Positions 11,790 through 21,611 of a stretch of 34,280 nucleotides of DNA are shown piece by piece; positions within the stretch are counted from its first letter, which is position 1; each line of letters begins with the position of its first letter. The DNA is from Bacteroidota bacterium (lineage in GTDB: Bacteria > Bacteroidota > Ignavibacteria > UBA10030), in assembly GCA_017882185.1 (NCBI GenBank), contig JADGQA010000010.1:1-34280 (forward strand). Direction: 5' to 3'. A program made the position numbers and the translations under genes. A model generated the notes under the pieces. It was not told the origin of the DNA. It saw only the letters and a program-made list of their open reading frames with translations, and did not search any database.

Positions 11790-12812
11790 ATGAATTCTCT
11801 CTCAAAATCTACCAGCGTCTTCGTGACCGGTGCAACTGGGTTCATTGGTACCAAGCTCGTAAATGAACTTGTTCGGAAGGGGCACACCGTTCATGCACTT
11901 TCCCGATCAACGAGCAATCGGTCCGGGCTGGAACACGAACGGATCAAGATTGTTGAGGGAGACATACTCAACCGCCAGTCGCTTGAACGCGGGATGGAAG
12001 GATGTTCGCAGGTCTATCATCTCGCGGCATACGCAAAGAATTGGGCTCGGGATAAGAGCGTATTTCGTGTCATAAACATTGAGGGGACGCGCAATGTATT
12101 TGAGGCCGCCAAGTCCACCGGGGTGAAGAGGCTCGTATTCACTTCGACGATTGTTACGTTTGGTCCTACGAGACCCGGTGTGGTTGGCAACGAATCAATG
12201 CCGCGGATTACCCCACACTACTACACGGAGTACGAGGAAACGAAGGCAATTGCTGAACAGGAAGCGCTCGAGTATGCCTCAAAGGAATTTCCAGTTGTGA
12301 TCGTTAATCCGACCAGGGTGTACGGTCCGGGGAAGATGACGGAGGGTAATTCTGTGAGTCTCATGATCGATCAATACGATCGTGGAATGGTGCCTGTGCT
12401 TCTCAACAGAGGTGTCAACATTGGGAATTACGTGTACGTTGATGATCTTGTGAGCGGACATATCCTTGCCATGGAGCATGGGAAAATTGGCGAGCGTTAC
12501 ATTCTGGGTGGTGAAAATATTTCGCTCGAAAGAGTATACCGGACCGTCGATGAAGTGAGTGGCAAGAAACACTTCCAAACGAGTCTTCATCCGTCTCTTG
12601 CGATGATCTACGCCAAGGCAGAGCGACTCAAGGCTGAATTGCTCCGCCGGTATCCACAAATAACCCCTGGCTGGGTGGATACATTTCTGCAGGATTGGGT
12701 CTACAGTTGTACAAAAGCAGAAAAAGAATTGGGCTACACGATCACACCCTTCAAAGAAGGAGTCCGGATGACCTACGAATGGCTCATCGAGCAACGGAAG
12801 AAAAGAAAATGA
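11790..12812 (+). CDS. NAD(P)-dependent epimerase/dehydratase (extended SDR)
   Basis: VFVTGATGFIGTKLV, VYHLAAYAKNW, YEETK catalytic motif, VNPTRVYGPG. Confidence 0.9.
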   Translation: MNSLSKSTSVFVTGATGFIGTKLVNELVRKGHTVHALSRSTSNRSGLEHERIKIVEGDILNRQSLERGMEGCSQVYHLAAYAKNWARDKSVFRVINIEGTRNVFEAAKSTGVKRLVFTSTIVTFGPTRPGVVGNESMPRITPHYYTEYEETKAIAEQEALEYASKEFPVVIVNPTRVYGPGKMTEGNSVSLMIDQYDRGMVPVLLNRGVNIGNYVYVDDLVSGHILAMEHGKIGERYILGGENISLERVYRTVDEVSGKKHFQTSLHPSLAMIYAKAERLKAELLRRYPQITPGWVDTFLQDWVYSCTKAEKELGYTITPFKEGVRMTYEWLIEQRKKRK

Positions 12813-13531
12813 ATCGATTCGACTCTTCTTTATCCCTCAAAGGCTTATTCTCCGGAGAAAATAAGAAGTCTACGATCATTCTTCTCGTCGCACCGATCCT
12901 CATCATCACGTGGAAGTATTATGGTACCAAGGCGTTCTACCTGGCGCACCTGACGGCATGGTCGTTCTTTAACAGCCCCGACTGGACGGGGGCAACGTAC
13001 AGTTTTTTCACCGGACTCTTCTTGTTTGGGCTGCTGCCAATTCTCATCATTAAGTTCGTCTTCCGTGAGCCGCTTTCACAGTATGGTGTGCAATTCGGAG
13101 ACTGGAAATTTGGCTTGCTGGCATTAGCCGTGATGGCGCCCGTGATGATTGCGTTGACCTATCCTTCAGCGAACGATCCAAAGTTTCTTGCAGAGTATCC
13201 TTTATTCACGGGGGTGGGTGCATCCGCTGGCCTGTTCGCTGCCCATAGTGTCCTCTATCTGACGTACTATCTCGGTTATGAGATGCTCATGCGGGGGTTT
13301 ATCCAATTCGGACTCCGCGAACAGCTTGGCGATTGGAATGCAATACTGGTTCAAACGGCAATCTCGTCTCTCTTTCATATAGGAAAACCGGACGGCGAAA
13401 TATTTTCTTCCATCATTGGGGGCTTGATTTGGGGTATCGTGGTTTTCCGATCCCGCTCACTCCTCTATGTCCTAGTGGTACACTGGTTGCTTGGCGTATC
13501 ACTTGATTTCTTTATTTGCTTTGTGCGTTAG
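12809..13531 (+). CDS. CPBP-family intramembrane glutamic endopeptidase-like protein
   Basis: Multi-TM; GYEMLMRGFIQFG, SLFHIGKP, VVHWLLG motifs; ATG overlaps the upstream TGA (ATGA). Confidence 0.78.
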   Translation: MNRFDSSLSLKGLFSGENKKSTIILLVAPILIITWKYYGTKAFYLAHLTAWSFFNSPDWTGATYSFFTGLFLFGLLPILIIKFVFREPLSQYGVQFGDWKFGLLALAVMAPVMIALTYPSANDPKFLAEYPLFTGVGASAGLFAAHSVLYLTYYLGYEMLMRGFIQFGLREQLGDWNAILVQTAISSLFHIGKPDGEIFSSIIGGLIWGIVVFRSRSLLYVLVVHWLLGVSLDFFICFVR

Positions 13532-13588
13532 ACAAATCCATTTTCCACATTTCTCACGGACGGACATTCATATGATCGTCCCTACACT

Positions 13589-14500
13589 ATGACGAACAAA
13601 ACTCTGCGAATTGGAACCATACGGCTGGGTGCAACGGACGGACTCATCCTTGCCACTCTCACACTGTTCACGGCTCTTGCTCTCGTGTTCTTTCAAAGAG
13701 TTGAAGGCTGGTGGATGCTGGTTATCAAAAATGTCGGGGTCGCTGTCCTCTATTTGATTGTCAATGAATTCAGCAGGAAGACAAAGAAGAAATTTTGGAA
13801 ATTCTTTCTTCGTGTTGCGGCGGTGACCCTGACATATGCCTACCTCTTTGGAGCTGTCGATAAACTTCAGCTCATCATTCACGGGCGATGGCTCGATGAG
13901 TACGTCTTAGACGCGGAACAATACGTTTTCGGTGTGCAGCCGACATTGTGGCTTGAGAAATTTATCTCACCGCCACTGACGGAGTGGATGATGTTCTCCT
14001 ATGTCGCCTACGTGCCGATGTATCCGGTTCTCTGTGGAATCATTTATTATCTTCGCGGCGACCTTGCCATGGAAGATTACTTCTTTACTCTCGGTTTCGC
14101 GAATATCCTCTGCGACATCGGGTTCATTCTGTTTCCAGTTGCAGGCCCGATAGCAACGATAGGCAAGCTTTACACGGTACCCCTGAAAGGGTACGTGTGG
14201 ACGTACTTCGGAGAGCTCATGCGTTCGAACGTTCACTACGTCGGCGGCACGATTCCGAGCCCTCATGCCGCAGCGGCAACGATCATGTGGATGATGGCGT
14301 ACCGATATCATCGGCCTTCGTTCTATGTTTTGACTCCCATAGTCCTCTCGCTCTACCTTTCCACCTTCTATGGCCGCTATCATTATGTTACAGATGCAGT
14401 TGTCGGCATTGCCGTCGCTTTTCTGGCAATCGCGCTGGCGCCCAAGCTCATGAAATCGTGGGACAATATTGTTGACTGGCGTGCCCGTACGGACGCCTGA
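13589..14500 (+). CDS. PAP2-superfamily membrane protein (PAP2_3 / Aur1-like inositolphosphotransferase type)
   Basis: GGTIPSPHAAAATIMW and YGRYHYVTDAVVG, multi-TM. Confidence 0.8.
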   Translation: MTNKTLRIGTIRLGATDGLILATLTLFTALALVFFQRVEGWWMLVIKNVGVAVLYLIVNEFSRKTKKKFWKFFLRVAAVTLTYAYLFGAVDKLQLIIHGRWLDEYVLDAEQYVFGVQPTLWLEKFISPPLTEWMMFSYVAYVPMYPVLCGIIYYLRGDLAMEDYFFTLGFANILCDIGFILFPVAGPIATIGKLYTVPLKGYVWTYFGELMRSNVHYVGGTIPSPHAAAATIMWMMAYRYHRPSFYVLTPIVLSLYLSTFYGRYHYVTDAVVGIAVAFLAIALAPKLMKSWDNIVDWRARTDA

Positions 14501-14616
14501 ACGCAGCTCGCACGCTATATCGTATTAAAATCTGTTCCGCAACTCCATTCACCTTTCGGCAGCCCGCTGCATCTATCGATAACCCAGGCAAATCAAAAAT
14601 TTCCAAGGAGAATGCA

Positions 14617-16125
14617 ATGAGGTACAATCTTCTCTTATCCCTTTCCGTAATTCTTTTTGCGGCTGTCTTGACAGCAACAGCTCAGAATAACCAACAAGCC
14701 GCAGGCGAATGCACATCGGTCGACCTCACTGTCTACAACTCAAACATGGCCCTTGTGCGGGAAGAAAGACCGATAACATTTGTCAAAGGTCTCAACCGTA
14801 TCATTGTGCCGGACATACCCGCAACGATTGACGGAACGTCGCTCCATTTTGCGAGTCTGACAGATCCGTCATCTGTAAAAATTCTCGAACAAAATTACCA
14901 GTATGATCTTATCCATCAGGCGAAGTTGCTTGAAAAATATATCGGCAAGGAGATCGAAATCATTCGGTTGGATGAAGCAACGAAGAAGGAATACCCGGTG
15001 AAGGCGAAGCTACTTGTGACCGGCTGGCAACCGCAATTGCAATATGGCGGATCAACATCGGGATATGTTTACTCAGGCCAGATGATTGTGGAAATTGACG
15101 GCAAAGTCGAACTGGCTCCGCCCGGAAGAATAACGTTGCCCAGTCTCTCCGAGGGACTCATCCTGAAGCCGCAACTCAAATGGTTGGTGAATTCCAACAG
15201 AGATGGCCAGCAAAAGACCGAAATGAGCTACCTTGCGAATGGCATCACCTGGAATTGCAATTACGTCGCATTATTGGACAGTAAAGATTCCAGGCTTGAT
15301 CTGACGGGGTGGGTAACCTTGACGAATAACTCCGGAACAGCATTCAGGAACGCCGGCCTGAAACTTGTTGCGGGCGATGTGAATCGTGTGCAAGAACAAC
15401 GAGGGTATGTTCCCCAATTGGCGATGAAAATGCAATCTGACGTCAATGCGCCGCAATTTCAACAGAAGGAGCTCTTTGAGTACAAACTGTATTCCCTGCA
15501 ACGTCATACGGACTTGTCGAATGATGAAACGAAACAGATCGAGCTCGCGTCCGGACACAATATACCCGCCACAAAGCTTTTTATTTATGACGGGATCGCG
15601 GACAACTGGAGGATGTACTACAACAACTATTCGTACCGCTCGCAGGAAAGCTTCGGACAGCAATTAAACAAGAAGGTAGGCGTGTTTGTGTCGTTCAGGA
15701 ATGAAGAGAAGTCGGGCCTTGGAATTCCGCTCCCGAAAGGGAAGGTGCGTGTGTATAAAAAGGATGATGACGCCAAAGAACAATTCGTGGGCGAAGACGA
15801 AATTGATCATACACCCAAAGACGAAGAAGTGCGGCTGTATCTTGGCAACGCCTTCGACATCGTCGGCGAGCGGAAACAAACCAATTTTAAGAATGTAGTT
15901 TCCGGCCACATCATCGAAGAGTCATTTGAGATCACATTGCGCAATTATAAATCCGAGACAGTGGAAGTTCAAGTCTATGAACACCCCTGGCGCTGGAGTG
16001 AATGGGAGATTGTGAAACATAGTGCAGAATGGAACAAAGTCGATCAAACGACATTCGACTTTCGTGTAACGCTGAAAAAAGATGAGGAGAAGACGGTGAG
16101 TTACACAATCCGGTATCTTTGGTGA
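14617..16125 (+). CDS. DUF4139 domain-containing protein (secreted)
   Basis: Signal peptide; DLTVYNSNMALVREERPI...; C-terminal ...VEVQVYEHPWRWSEWEIV...DEEKTVSYTIRYLW; SD AAGGAG. Confidence 0.82.
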   Translation: MRYNLLLSLSVILFAAVLTATAQNNQQAAGECTSVDLTVYNSNMALVREERPITFVKGLNRIIVPDIPATIDGTSLHFASLTDPSSVKILEQNYQYDLIHQAKLLEKYIGKEIEIIRLDEATKKEYPVKAKLLVTGWQPQLQYGGSTSGYVYSGQMIVEIDGKVELAPPGRITLPSLSEGLILKPQLKWLVNSNRDGQQKTEMSYLANGITWNCNYVALLDSKDSRLDLTGWVTLTNNSGTAFRNAGLKLVAGDVNRVQEQRGYVPQLAMKMQSDVNAPQFQQKELFEYKLYSLQRHTDLSNDETKQIELASGHNIPATKLFIYDGIADNWRMYYNNYSYRSQESFGQQLNKKVGVFVSFRNEEKSGLGIPLPKGKVRVYKKDDDAKEQFVGEDEIDHTPKDEEVRLYLGNAFDIVGERKQTNFKNVVSGHIIEESFEITLRNYKSETVEVQVYEHPWRWSEWEIVKHSAEWNKVDQTTFDFRVTLKKDEEKTVSYTIRYLW

Positions 16126-16141
16126 AGATTTGTTTTCGATC

Positions 16142-16190
16142 GTAGGCGATGATTCCGGCGAAGCCGTCCCAAAGGAGAATCAGCGCCTAC
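16142..16190. repeat. Near-fully paired three-way-junction (cloverleaf-like) inverted-repeat element
   Basis: 16142-48/16184-90 GTAGGCG/CGCCTAC; 16150-55/16177-82 TGATTC/GAATCA; hairpins CGGC-gaa-GCCG (16156-66) and TCC-caaa-GGA (16167-76); single A49:G83 mismatch. Confidence 0.7.
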
Positions 16191-16194
16191 AATG

Positions 16195-17586
16195 TTACGC
16201 CTTCCTGTTTTTCAAAACTCTCGACCAATGCACGATTTGTTTTTTCACTTCATGGGGATTGGTACTCCCCGCTGATTGTTTTTGATCGACGCTCGATTGC
16301 GGCAGAATGTGATCGAAGATATCGGGCTCGAAGGCGGTAGAAAACTCTTTCAATATCTCAAGGTCCAGATTTCCGAAATACATTCTGTGGCTCATACAAT
16401 GCGCGACGACTTTGCCCGTTATTTCGTGCGCTTGGCGGAATGGAATCCCTTTTCGAACCAGATAGTCTGCCATGTCAGTCGCTGACAGATAGTCCGTTCT
16501 CAACTCCTCAGCCATTCGCTCTTTGTCGAATGCCGTGTGCAGCAGAAGATGGGAGAAGATGAAGAGGCATTGCCGGGTCGTGTTGACAATATCGAAAAGG
16601 GGGACTTTGTCTTCTTGCATGTCGCGGTTGTACGCGAGCGGAAGTCCTTTCATGATAGTCAAGAGATTCATCAATCCTCCGTACACCCTCCCGGATTTTC
16701 CTCGAACGAGCTCTGCCATGTCAGGATTCTTTTTCTGAGGCATGATACTGCTCCCCGTCGAATAGGCGTCACTGATATGGGCAAACCCGAATTCTTTGGA
16801 GGACCAGTAGACAAGCTCTTCTGCAAATCTGCTCAAGTGAGTCATGATGATGCTGCAAACAGCAGCAAACTCGATCAAATAGTCGCGATCGCTCACTGCA
16901 TCAATACTGTTTTCGACAATGCCGTCGAAATGAAGTTTCTTGGCGACGAGGACTCGGTCAATGGGGAATGACGTTCCCGCGAATGCCGCGGCGCCGAGCG
17001 GCGACTTATTAACGCGCTTCCGGCAATCCTCAAGGCGTTCGTAATCGCGTTCGAGCATCGATGAGTATGCAAGGAAATGATGCGAAAGCATTATAGGCTG
17101 GGCTCTCTGGACGTGGGTATATCCGGGCATCAGAACGCCAAAATACTTTTCTGACTTGTAGAGCAAGACACGCTGCAACTGAACAACGAGCTTGCTGATT
17201 TCACGAATGGCCTTGCGAAGATAAAGCCGTTCGTCGAGAGCGATCTGATCGTTCCTGCTTCTCCCTGTGTGAAGCTTCCCGCCGAGCGGCCCGAGTTTCT
17301 GGATCAGCCGCTGTTCGATGGCCATGTGTATATCTTCATAGTCGCTGGTCAGTTGGAATTTGCCGGCCTCGATGTCCTTCCTCACCGTATTTAAGGCTGT
17401 TCGTATTCTGCGTGCCTCGGAAGAAGAAATTACTCTTGTTGCTGCGAGCATTTCAACGTGTGCAATACTGCCGGCAATATCCTCCTCGTACAATTGCTTG
17501 TCAATATCGATCGATGACGAAAACTTCAAGGCAATCTCAGCGAGTGGTTCTTTGAATCGTCCACTCCACAATGCATCGTGAGGCAT
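16195..17586 (-). CDS. argH: Argininosuccinate lyase
   Basis: MPHDALWSGRF start; HTGRSRNDQIALD and STGSSIMPQKKNPD signatures. ORF-track start 17652 is probably too long. Confidence 0.96.
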   Translation of the reverse strand: MPHDALWSGRFKEPLAEIALKFSSSIDIDKQLYEEDIAGSIAHVEMLAATRVISSSEARRIRTALNTVRKDIEAGKFQLTSDYEDIHMAIEQRLIQKLGPLGGKLHTGRSRNDQIALDERLYLRKAIREISKLVVQLQRVLLYKSEKYFGVLMPGYTHVQRAQPIMLSHHFLAYSSMLERDYERLEDCRKRVNKSPLGAAAFAGTSFPIDRVLVAKKLHFDGIVENSIDAVSDRDYLIEFAAVCSIIMTHLSRFAEELVYWSSKEFGFAHISDAYSTGSSIMPQKKNPDMAELVRGKSGRVYGGLMNLLTIMKGLPLAYNRDMQEDKVPLFDIVNTTRQCLFIFSHLLLHTAFDKERMAEELRTDYLSATDMADYLVRKGIPFRQAHEITGKVVAHCMSHRMYFGNLDLEILKEFSTAFEPDIFDHILPQSSVDQKQSAGSTNPHEVKKQIVHWSRVLKNRKA

Positions 17587-17651
17587 ATGAAATCCGATCT
17601 CGTAAGTGAAGAATAACGTAATTGAGAACAATGAACTATTGTCGAACAGCA

Positions 17652-17659
17652 CAAAGATA
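17652..17659 (-). promoter_or_regulatory. Possible Bacteroidota-type -7 element upstream of argH
   Basis: Minus strand TATCTTTG fits TAnnTTTG; the -33 TTTG element is not clear. Confidence 0.25.
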
Positions 17660-17845
17660 GCGAAAAAAGTAAAAAGTAGTAAGCGTTAAGATGACAGGGG
17701 AACAACGATTCTCAAAAAACCGAATGGAAGAGAGTGAAACCACGAAAGTAAGGAGCGAGCCAGGAAAACGGACGATGAAGCAATTGCGGTCGAAAATAGT
17801 TCGAAAGAGCAGTTAACGGTGATACCGGCAAAGATCGAGCGACAA

Positions 17846-19642
17846 TTATTGTCGATTGATGCCGTAGGTTCGAATGAATTCCTCCAATCCTTTGGTAATT
17901 TGTTGTGCAATCCGACACCGAAAGCCGTCGTCGATTAAAAGCATCTCGTCCTCAGGATTTGAAAGAAAAGCGGTTTCTATGAGAACGTTGGGAAACTGAG
18001 TTGGCGCGTTAAGGGCAAAATTAAATCCCCCCGTCATTCCAAATTGAGTCAGACCCAATTCGAGCATCTTGTCGTACATCGTAGAGGCCAGCGATCTGAA
18101 TCCGATATATCGATAATACGTGCTGGTTCCCTGAATCAGAAGTGGGTCAGCATTCTCACCCACGGAATTGCAGTGTATGCTTACAAGGATCCGCGCCCTC
18201 GACGAAACGGCTTTTTCGATCCGGTCCGCTGACCCGACTTCAAAGTCGCTCGATCTCGTCAGAATTACTCTTGCGCCCCGGCGAACGAGCGTATCCTGGA
18301 GATGCCGCGCAATGCTCAAATTAATATCCTTCTCAAGCGCTCCGGTGGCGCCAAGGGCGCCGTTATTGTCCCCGCCATGGCCGGCATCCACAACGATTGT
18401 CATTCCTGCGAGCACGGAGTCCCTCGAACCCATCGTTGGGGGTCGTCGCAATTTGATTCGAAGTGTGGACCCATAATCGTATCCGATATCGTAACCCCAT
18501 TGTTGGCGCTCCTTGAGCGCGATCGTAAGGCGAAACTGATCCGATGCGACTTGATTCCATTTGACGCTTTCAATTCCTTTCGCCGAAAGCTGTTGCGTGA
18601 TCCAGTTCGTGTTCGATGTTGCTCCAAAAATGTCGACGATGACGGCATTTGGATCCACCTCCTGATCGCTCACATACGGGAGCCGGCGCGTGAGCGGAAC
18701 CGTCACGATATCCAGTGAGTCTTCCCCCTTCGCCGTTATCGAACCGGTCAACGATCGTGGAAGCGGCGTGTCGAAAGGTAGGAGGCGGGCGAATTCCTCC
18801 GGGAGCCAGCCCTGCATCGAGGCAGACAAATGAATGCGATACTGATCTCCTTCCTTTCCATCAATTTCAACGAGTATTCCAGGTTGCAGGAATCCGAGCT
18901 TTGCTCCACCAAGACGGTCGGTTCCCACACTCGCGTTGAGGAACGGACGTTTCCCAACGACCTCGGCAACGCGCGGGAGTGAGTCTGGCATGATCCAAAT
19001 TTTTCCCTTTGAATATGCTTTCTCGCTCGACCAAAAACCTCTTTTCAATCTAAATTTGATCGGATGTCCTCTCGATACGTCCCTGTCCTTCACTCTGTAC
19101 CTTCCGATGTAGATGCCACCCAACCCACCGGCTTCTTTGCTGCTCAATTCTCTCATCGGAATACCCGATTCAACATCTTCGATATCAAACGTTGCGTGGT
19201 AACCCGGACTGCCCTTGAGTTTCACTTCGACAAAATCATCCTTCCCAATCCAACGGTCCTGGGATGGCTCCATCACTGCAGTGTCGATCGCGAGCGTATC
19301 ATGGGAAGATGTCTTCAGTGGGTCTGTTCGGATAATGATATACTCTTTGGAAACTGAATCTCCGGCGCTGTTTCGCACAGTGATTCGGACAGAATTGGGG
19401 CCATAGGAGAGCGGCAGAAGGCCGATGAACGCACCGCTCGCGTATACCATTGTCTCCTGATTGTTTATGAAGGCTCTCGCAGAAGGAAGGGTACTCGCTG
19501 CAATGCGGTGGCGAGGGTACGGAACCTGAACGGTATCCAGCTGTGGAATCACGACTCTCAAGAAAAGGGAATCAGGTTTCTGTTGAGCAAAGGAGCCGAT
19601 GCAGGAAACTATCAGGCAAACAGTAATATTGCGGATTCTCAT
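17846..19642 (-). CDS. N-acetylmuramoyl-L-alanine amidase (Amidase_3) with SH3-like region
   Basis: VDAGHGGDNNGALG, EKDINLSIA, SIHCNSV, IETAFLSNPEDE Zn/catalytic motifs; N-terminal signal peptide. Confidence 0.9.
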   Translation of the reverse strand: MRIRNITVCLIVSCIGSFAQQKPDSLFLRVVIPQLDTVQVPYPRHRIAASTLPSARAFINNQETMVYASGAFIGLLPLSYGPNSVRITVRNSAGDSVSKEYIIIRTDPLKTSSHDTLAIDTAVMEPSQDRWIGKDDFVEVKLKGSPGYHATFDIEDVESGIPMRELSSKEAGGLGGIYIGRYRVKDRDVSRGHPIKFRLKRGFWSSEKAYSKGKIWIMPDSLPRVAEVVGKRPFLNASVGTDRLGGAKLGFLQPGILVEIDGKEGDQYRIHLSASMQGWLPEEFARLLPFDTPLPRSLTGSITAKGEDSLDIVTVPLTRRLPYVSDQEVDPNAVIVDIFGATSNTNWITQQLSAKGIESVKWNQVASDQFRLTIALKERQQWGYDIGYDYGSTLRIKLRRPPTMGSRDSVLAGMTIVVDAGHGGDNNGALGATGALEKDINLSIARHLQDTLVRRGARVILTRSSDFEVGSADRIEKAVSSRARILVSIHCNSVGENADPLLIQGTSTYYRYIGFRSLASTMYDKMLELGLTQFGMTGGFNFALNAPTQFPNVLIETAFLSNPEDEMLLIDDGFRCRIAQQITKGLEEFIRTYGINRQ

Positions 19643-19736
19643 GAAATACCAACGTCTCTATTGGGTCAGGACTTGAAACGTATCTCCCTATCAATCTTTC
19701 AAGAAAAACTGAAACATTCAAGGTGATTCTGAAATG

Positions 19737-19764
19737 AAAAAACCGGTGATGAAACCACCACCGG
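19737..19764 (-). terminator. Intrinsic terminator after argG
   Basis: Minus strand CCGGTG-gtggtttcat-CACCGG-TTTTTT. Confidence 0.85.
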
Positions 19765-19794
19765 CTGTAGGATTCAGGACGAAACGCGGCTAGA

Positions 19795-21036
19795 TCAGAC
19801 TTTTTTTCTACGCGGTATTCTTTTTTTCTTGAGATCACCGTTCTTGTTGACCCGATAAAATGTCTTCACGGGTAAGCCATAGATCGTTATGAATCCGACG
19901 CTCGCCTTGTGGTCAAATTTGTCATCTTCCGTATAGGTTGCGAGCTTCGTGTCGTACAACGAATTGGGGGAAGATCGTCCGCCAACACTGACGTTCCCTT
20001 TGTAGAGTTTCACTTGGACCAATCCGTTAACGGTTTTCTGGGTCTCGTCGACAAAGGCATCGAGTGATTTCTTGAGCGGAGTAAACCAGAGGCCGTTATA
20101 GATCAGATCGGCATAATCGTTTGCGATTTTCGCTTTGTAGTGAGAAACTTCCTTGTCCAACGTCAATCGTTCGAGCTCGCGATGAGCAAAGTGAAGCACG
20201 GTAGCTGCAGGAGCCTCATAGATCTCCCGCGACTTGATTCCGACGAGACGATTCTCCACAAGATCCAGCCTTCCGACACCATTTGCTCCGGCGATTTCAT
20301 TGAGTTTCTCAAGCAATTCGACTCCATCCATCCGGTTGCCGTTGAGGCCAACCGGTATTCCCTGGCTGAATTCGATGCTCACTGTGGTAGTCTTATCCGG
20401 TGCCTCTGACGGGGAGACGGTCCGTTGATAAACGTCAGCCGGGGGTTCCACCATAGGATCTTCAAGAACGCCGCATTCGATGCTCGTTCCCCAAATATTT
20501 TCATCGATGGAATAGGGATTTGCTCTTGTGACGGAAACGGGAATGCCGTGTTTCTCACAGTAAGCGATTTCCTGTTCACGCGAGCGGAATTCCCATTCAC
20601 GTAAAGGAGCAAGGACCTTGATTTCAGGCGCCAAAGCAGCAATGGCGACCTCAAATCGCACCTGATCATTTCCTTTTCCGGTGCACCCGTGCGCTATGGC
20701 CGTACAACGCTCGCGCTTGGCAACTTCAACGAGAGCCTTCGCGAGAAGAGGCCGTCCGATGGATGTTGCCATAGGATACGTATGTTCGTAGAGAGCACCG
20801 GTTTTCAGAGCGCGCCACAAATACTCTTGAACAAATTCCTTTCGGAGATCCTGGATGTAGACTTTTTTGGCTCCAGTTTTGTATGCCTTGTCGGCAATGC
20901 CGCTTAGTTCCTTCATCTGCCCGAGATTTCCGGTTACCGTAATAATATCAGCATCATATTTCTCCTGTAACCACTTGACAATGACGGACGTGTCAAGGCC
21001 GCCGGAATAAGCGACCGCAATTCGTTGCTTCTTCAA
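19795..21036 (-). CDS. argG: Argininosuccinate synthase
   Basis: [34 protein letters not shown] start with AAGGAG SD. Confidence 0.95.
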   Translation of the reverse strand: MKKQRIAVAYSGGLDTSVIVKWLQEKYDADIITVTGNLGQMKELSGIADKAYKTGAKKVYIQDLRKEFVQEYLWRALKTGALYEHTYPMATSIGRPLLAKALVEVAKRERCTAIAHGCTGKGNDQVRFEVAIAALAPEIKVLAPLREWEFRSREQEIAYCEKHGIPVSVTRANPYSIDENIWGTSIECGVLEDPMVEPPADVYQRTVSPSEAPDKTTTVSIEFSQGIPVGLNGNRMDGVELLEKLNEIAGANGVGRLDLVENRLVGIKSREIYEAPAATVLHFAHRELERLTLDKEVSHYKAKIANDYADLIYNGLWFTPLKKSLDAFVDETQKTVNGLVQVKLYKGNVSVGGRSSPNSLYDTKLATYTEDDKFDHKASVGFITIYGLPVKTFYRVNKNGDLKKKRIPRRKKV

Positions 21037-21116
21037 AATGAGTTTCTCCTTCGTTTAGTAATCTTCATTTTACAGTTTTGTCTGCCTGAGAACTCTGTGT
21101 ACGTTCCCTTCGGATT

Positions 21117-21575
21117 TCAGGCGACCTTCTTGTCTTCCATCGTCAAGCGACGGAGGAGTTTCACCAACTCATCCATCTTCCCGACCGACGTAGGTGTCAC
21201 AAAAATCGTATTGTCGCCAGCGAGCGTGCCCAGGATAAGAGGGTTGCGGAGACTATCGATAATTTCCGCGACGCCTTGAGCCCTTCCCGGCAATGTCTTG
21301 ATGACTACAAGCGATTCGTTGGAAGAAATCTGTTCAACTTCGTAGCCGATGAACGACTGAAGACGCCGTTCTTCATTGAGAGGATTGAGCACGTACCGCA
21401 AGCCGCCGGGCGTATTGATGCGGACGATACCCAATTCCCTCAGGTCGCGGGAAAGCGTCGCTTGTGTGTTATCAAATCCATTTCTATGCAGGGCGGCGCA
21501 TAGCTCCTCCTGTGACCCGATAGCCTGTTCCGAGATTATTTGTTTGATGGCGATCTGGCGATTAACTTTGTTCAT
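21117..21575 (-). CDS. argR: Arginine repressor
   Basis: NRQIAIKQIISEQAIGSQEEL winged-helix, ATLSRDLRELG, GTLAGDNTIFV C-terminal arginine-binding motif. Confidence 0.93.
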   Translation of the reverse strand: MNKVNRQIAIKQIISEQAIGSQEELCAALHRNGFDNTQATLSRDLRELGIVRINTPGGLRYVLNPLNEERRLQSFIGYEVEQISSNESLVVIKTLPGRAQGVAEIIDSLRNPLILGTLAGDNTIFVTPTSVGKMDELVKLLRRLTMEDKKVA

Positions 21576-21611
21576 AGTCTTTGCCAGGACAATGAGAGTT
21601 CAAACGGTTAC

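Noticed and set aside
12809-13531. CPBP protein has YExxxR rather than the canonical EExxxR
   Set aside because: From general knowledge, CPBP subfamilies with a single Glu and an LLHLGKP-like motif exist, so this alone is not evidence of a novel or dead enzyme.
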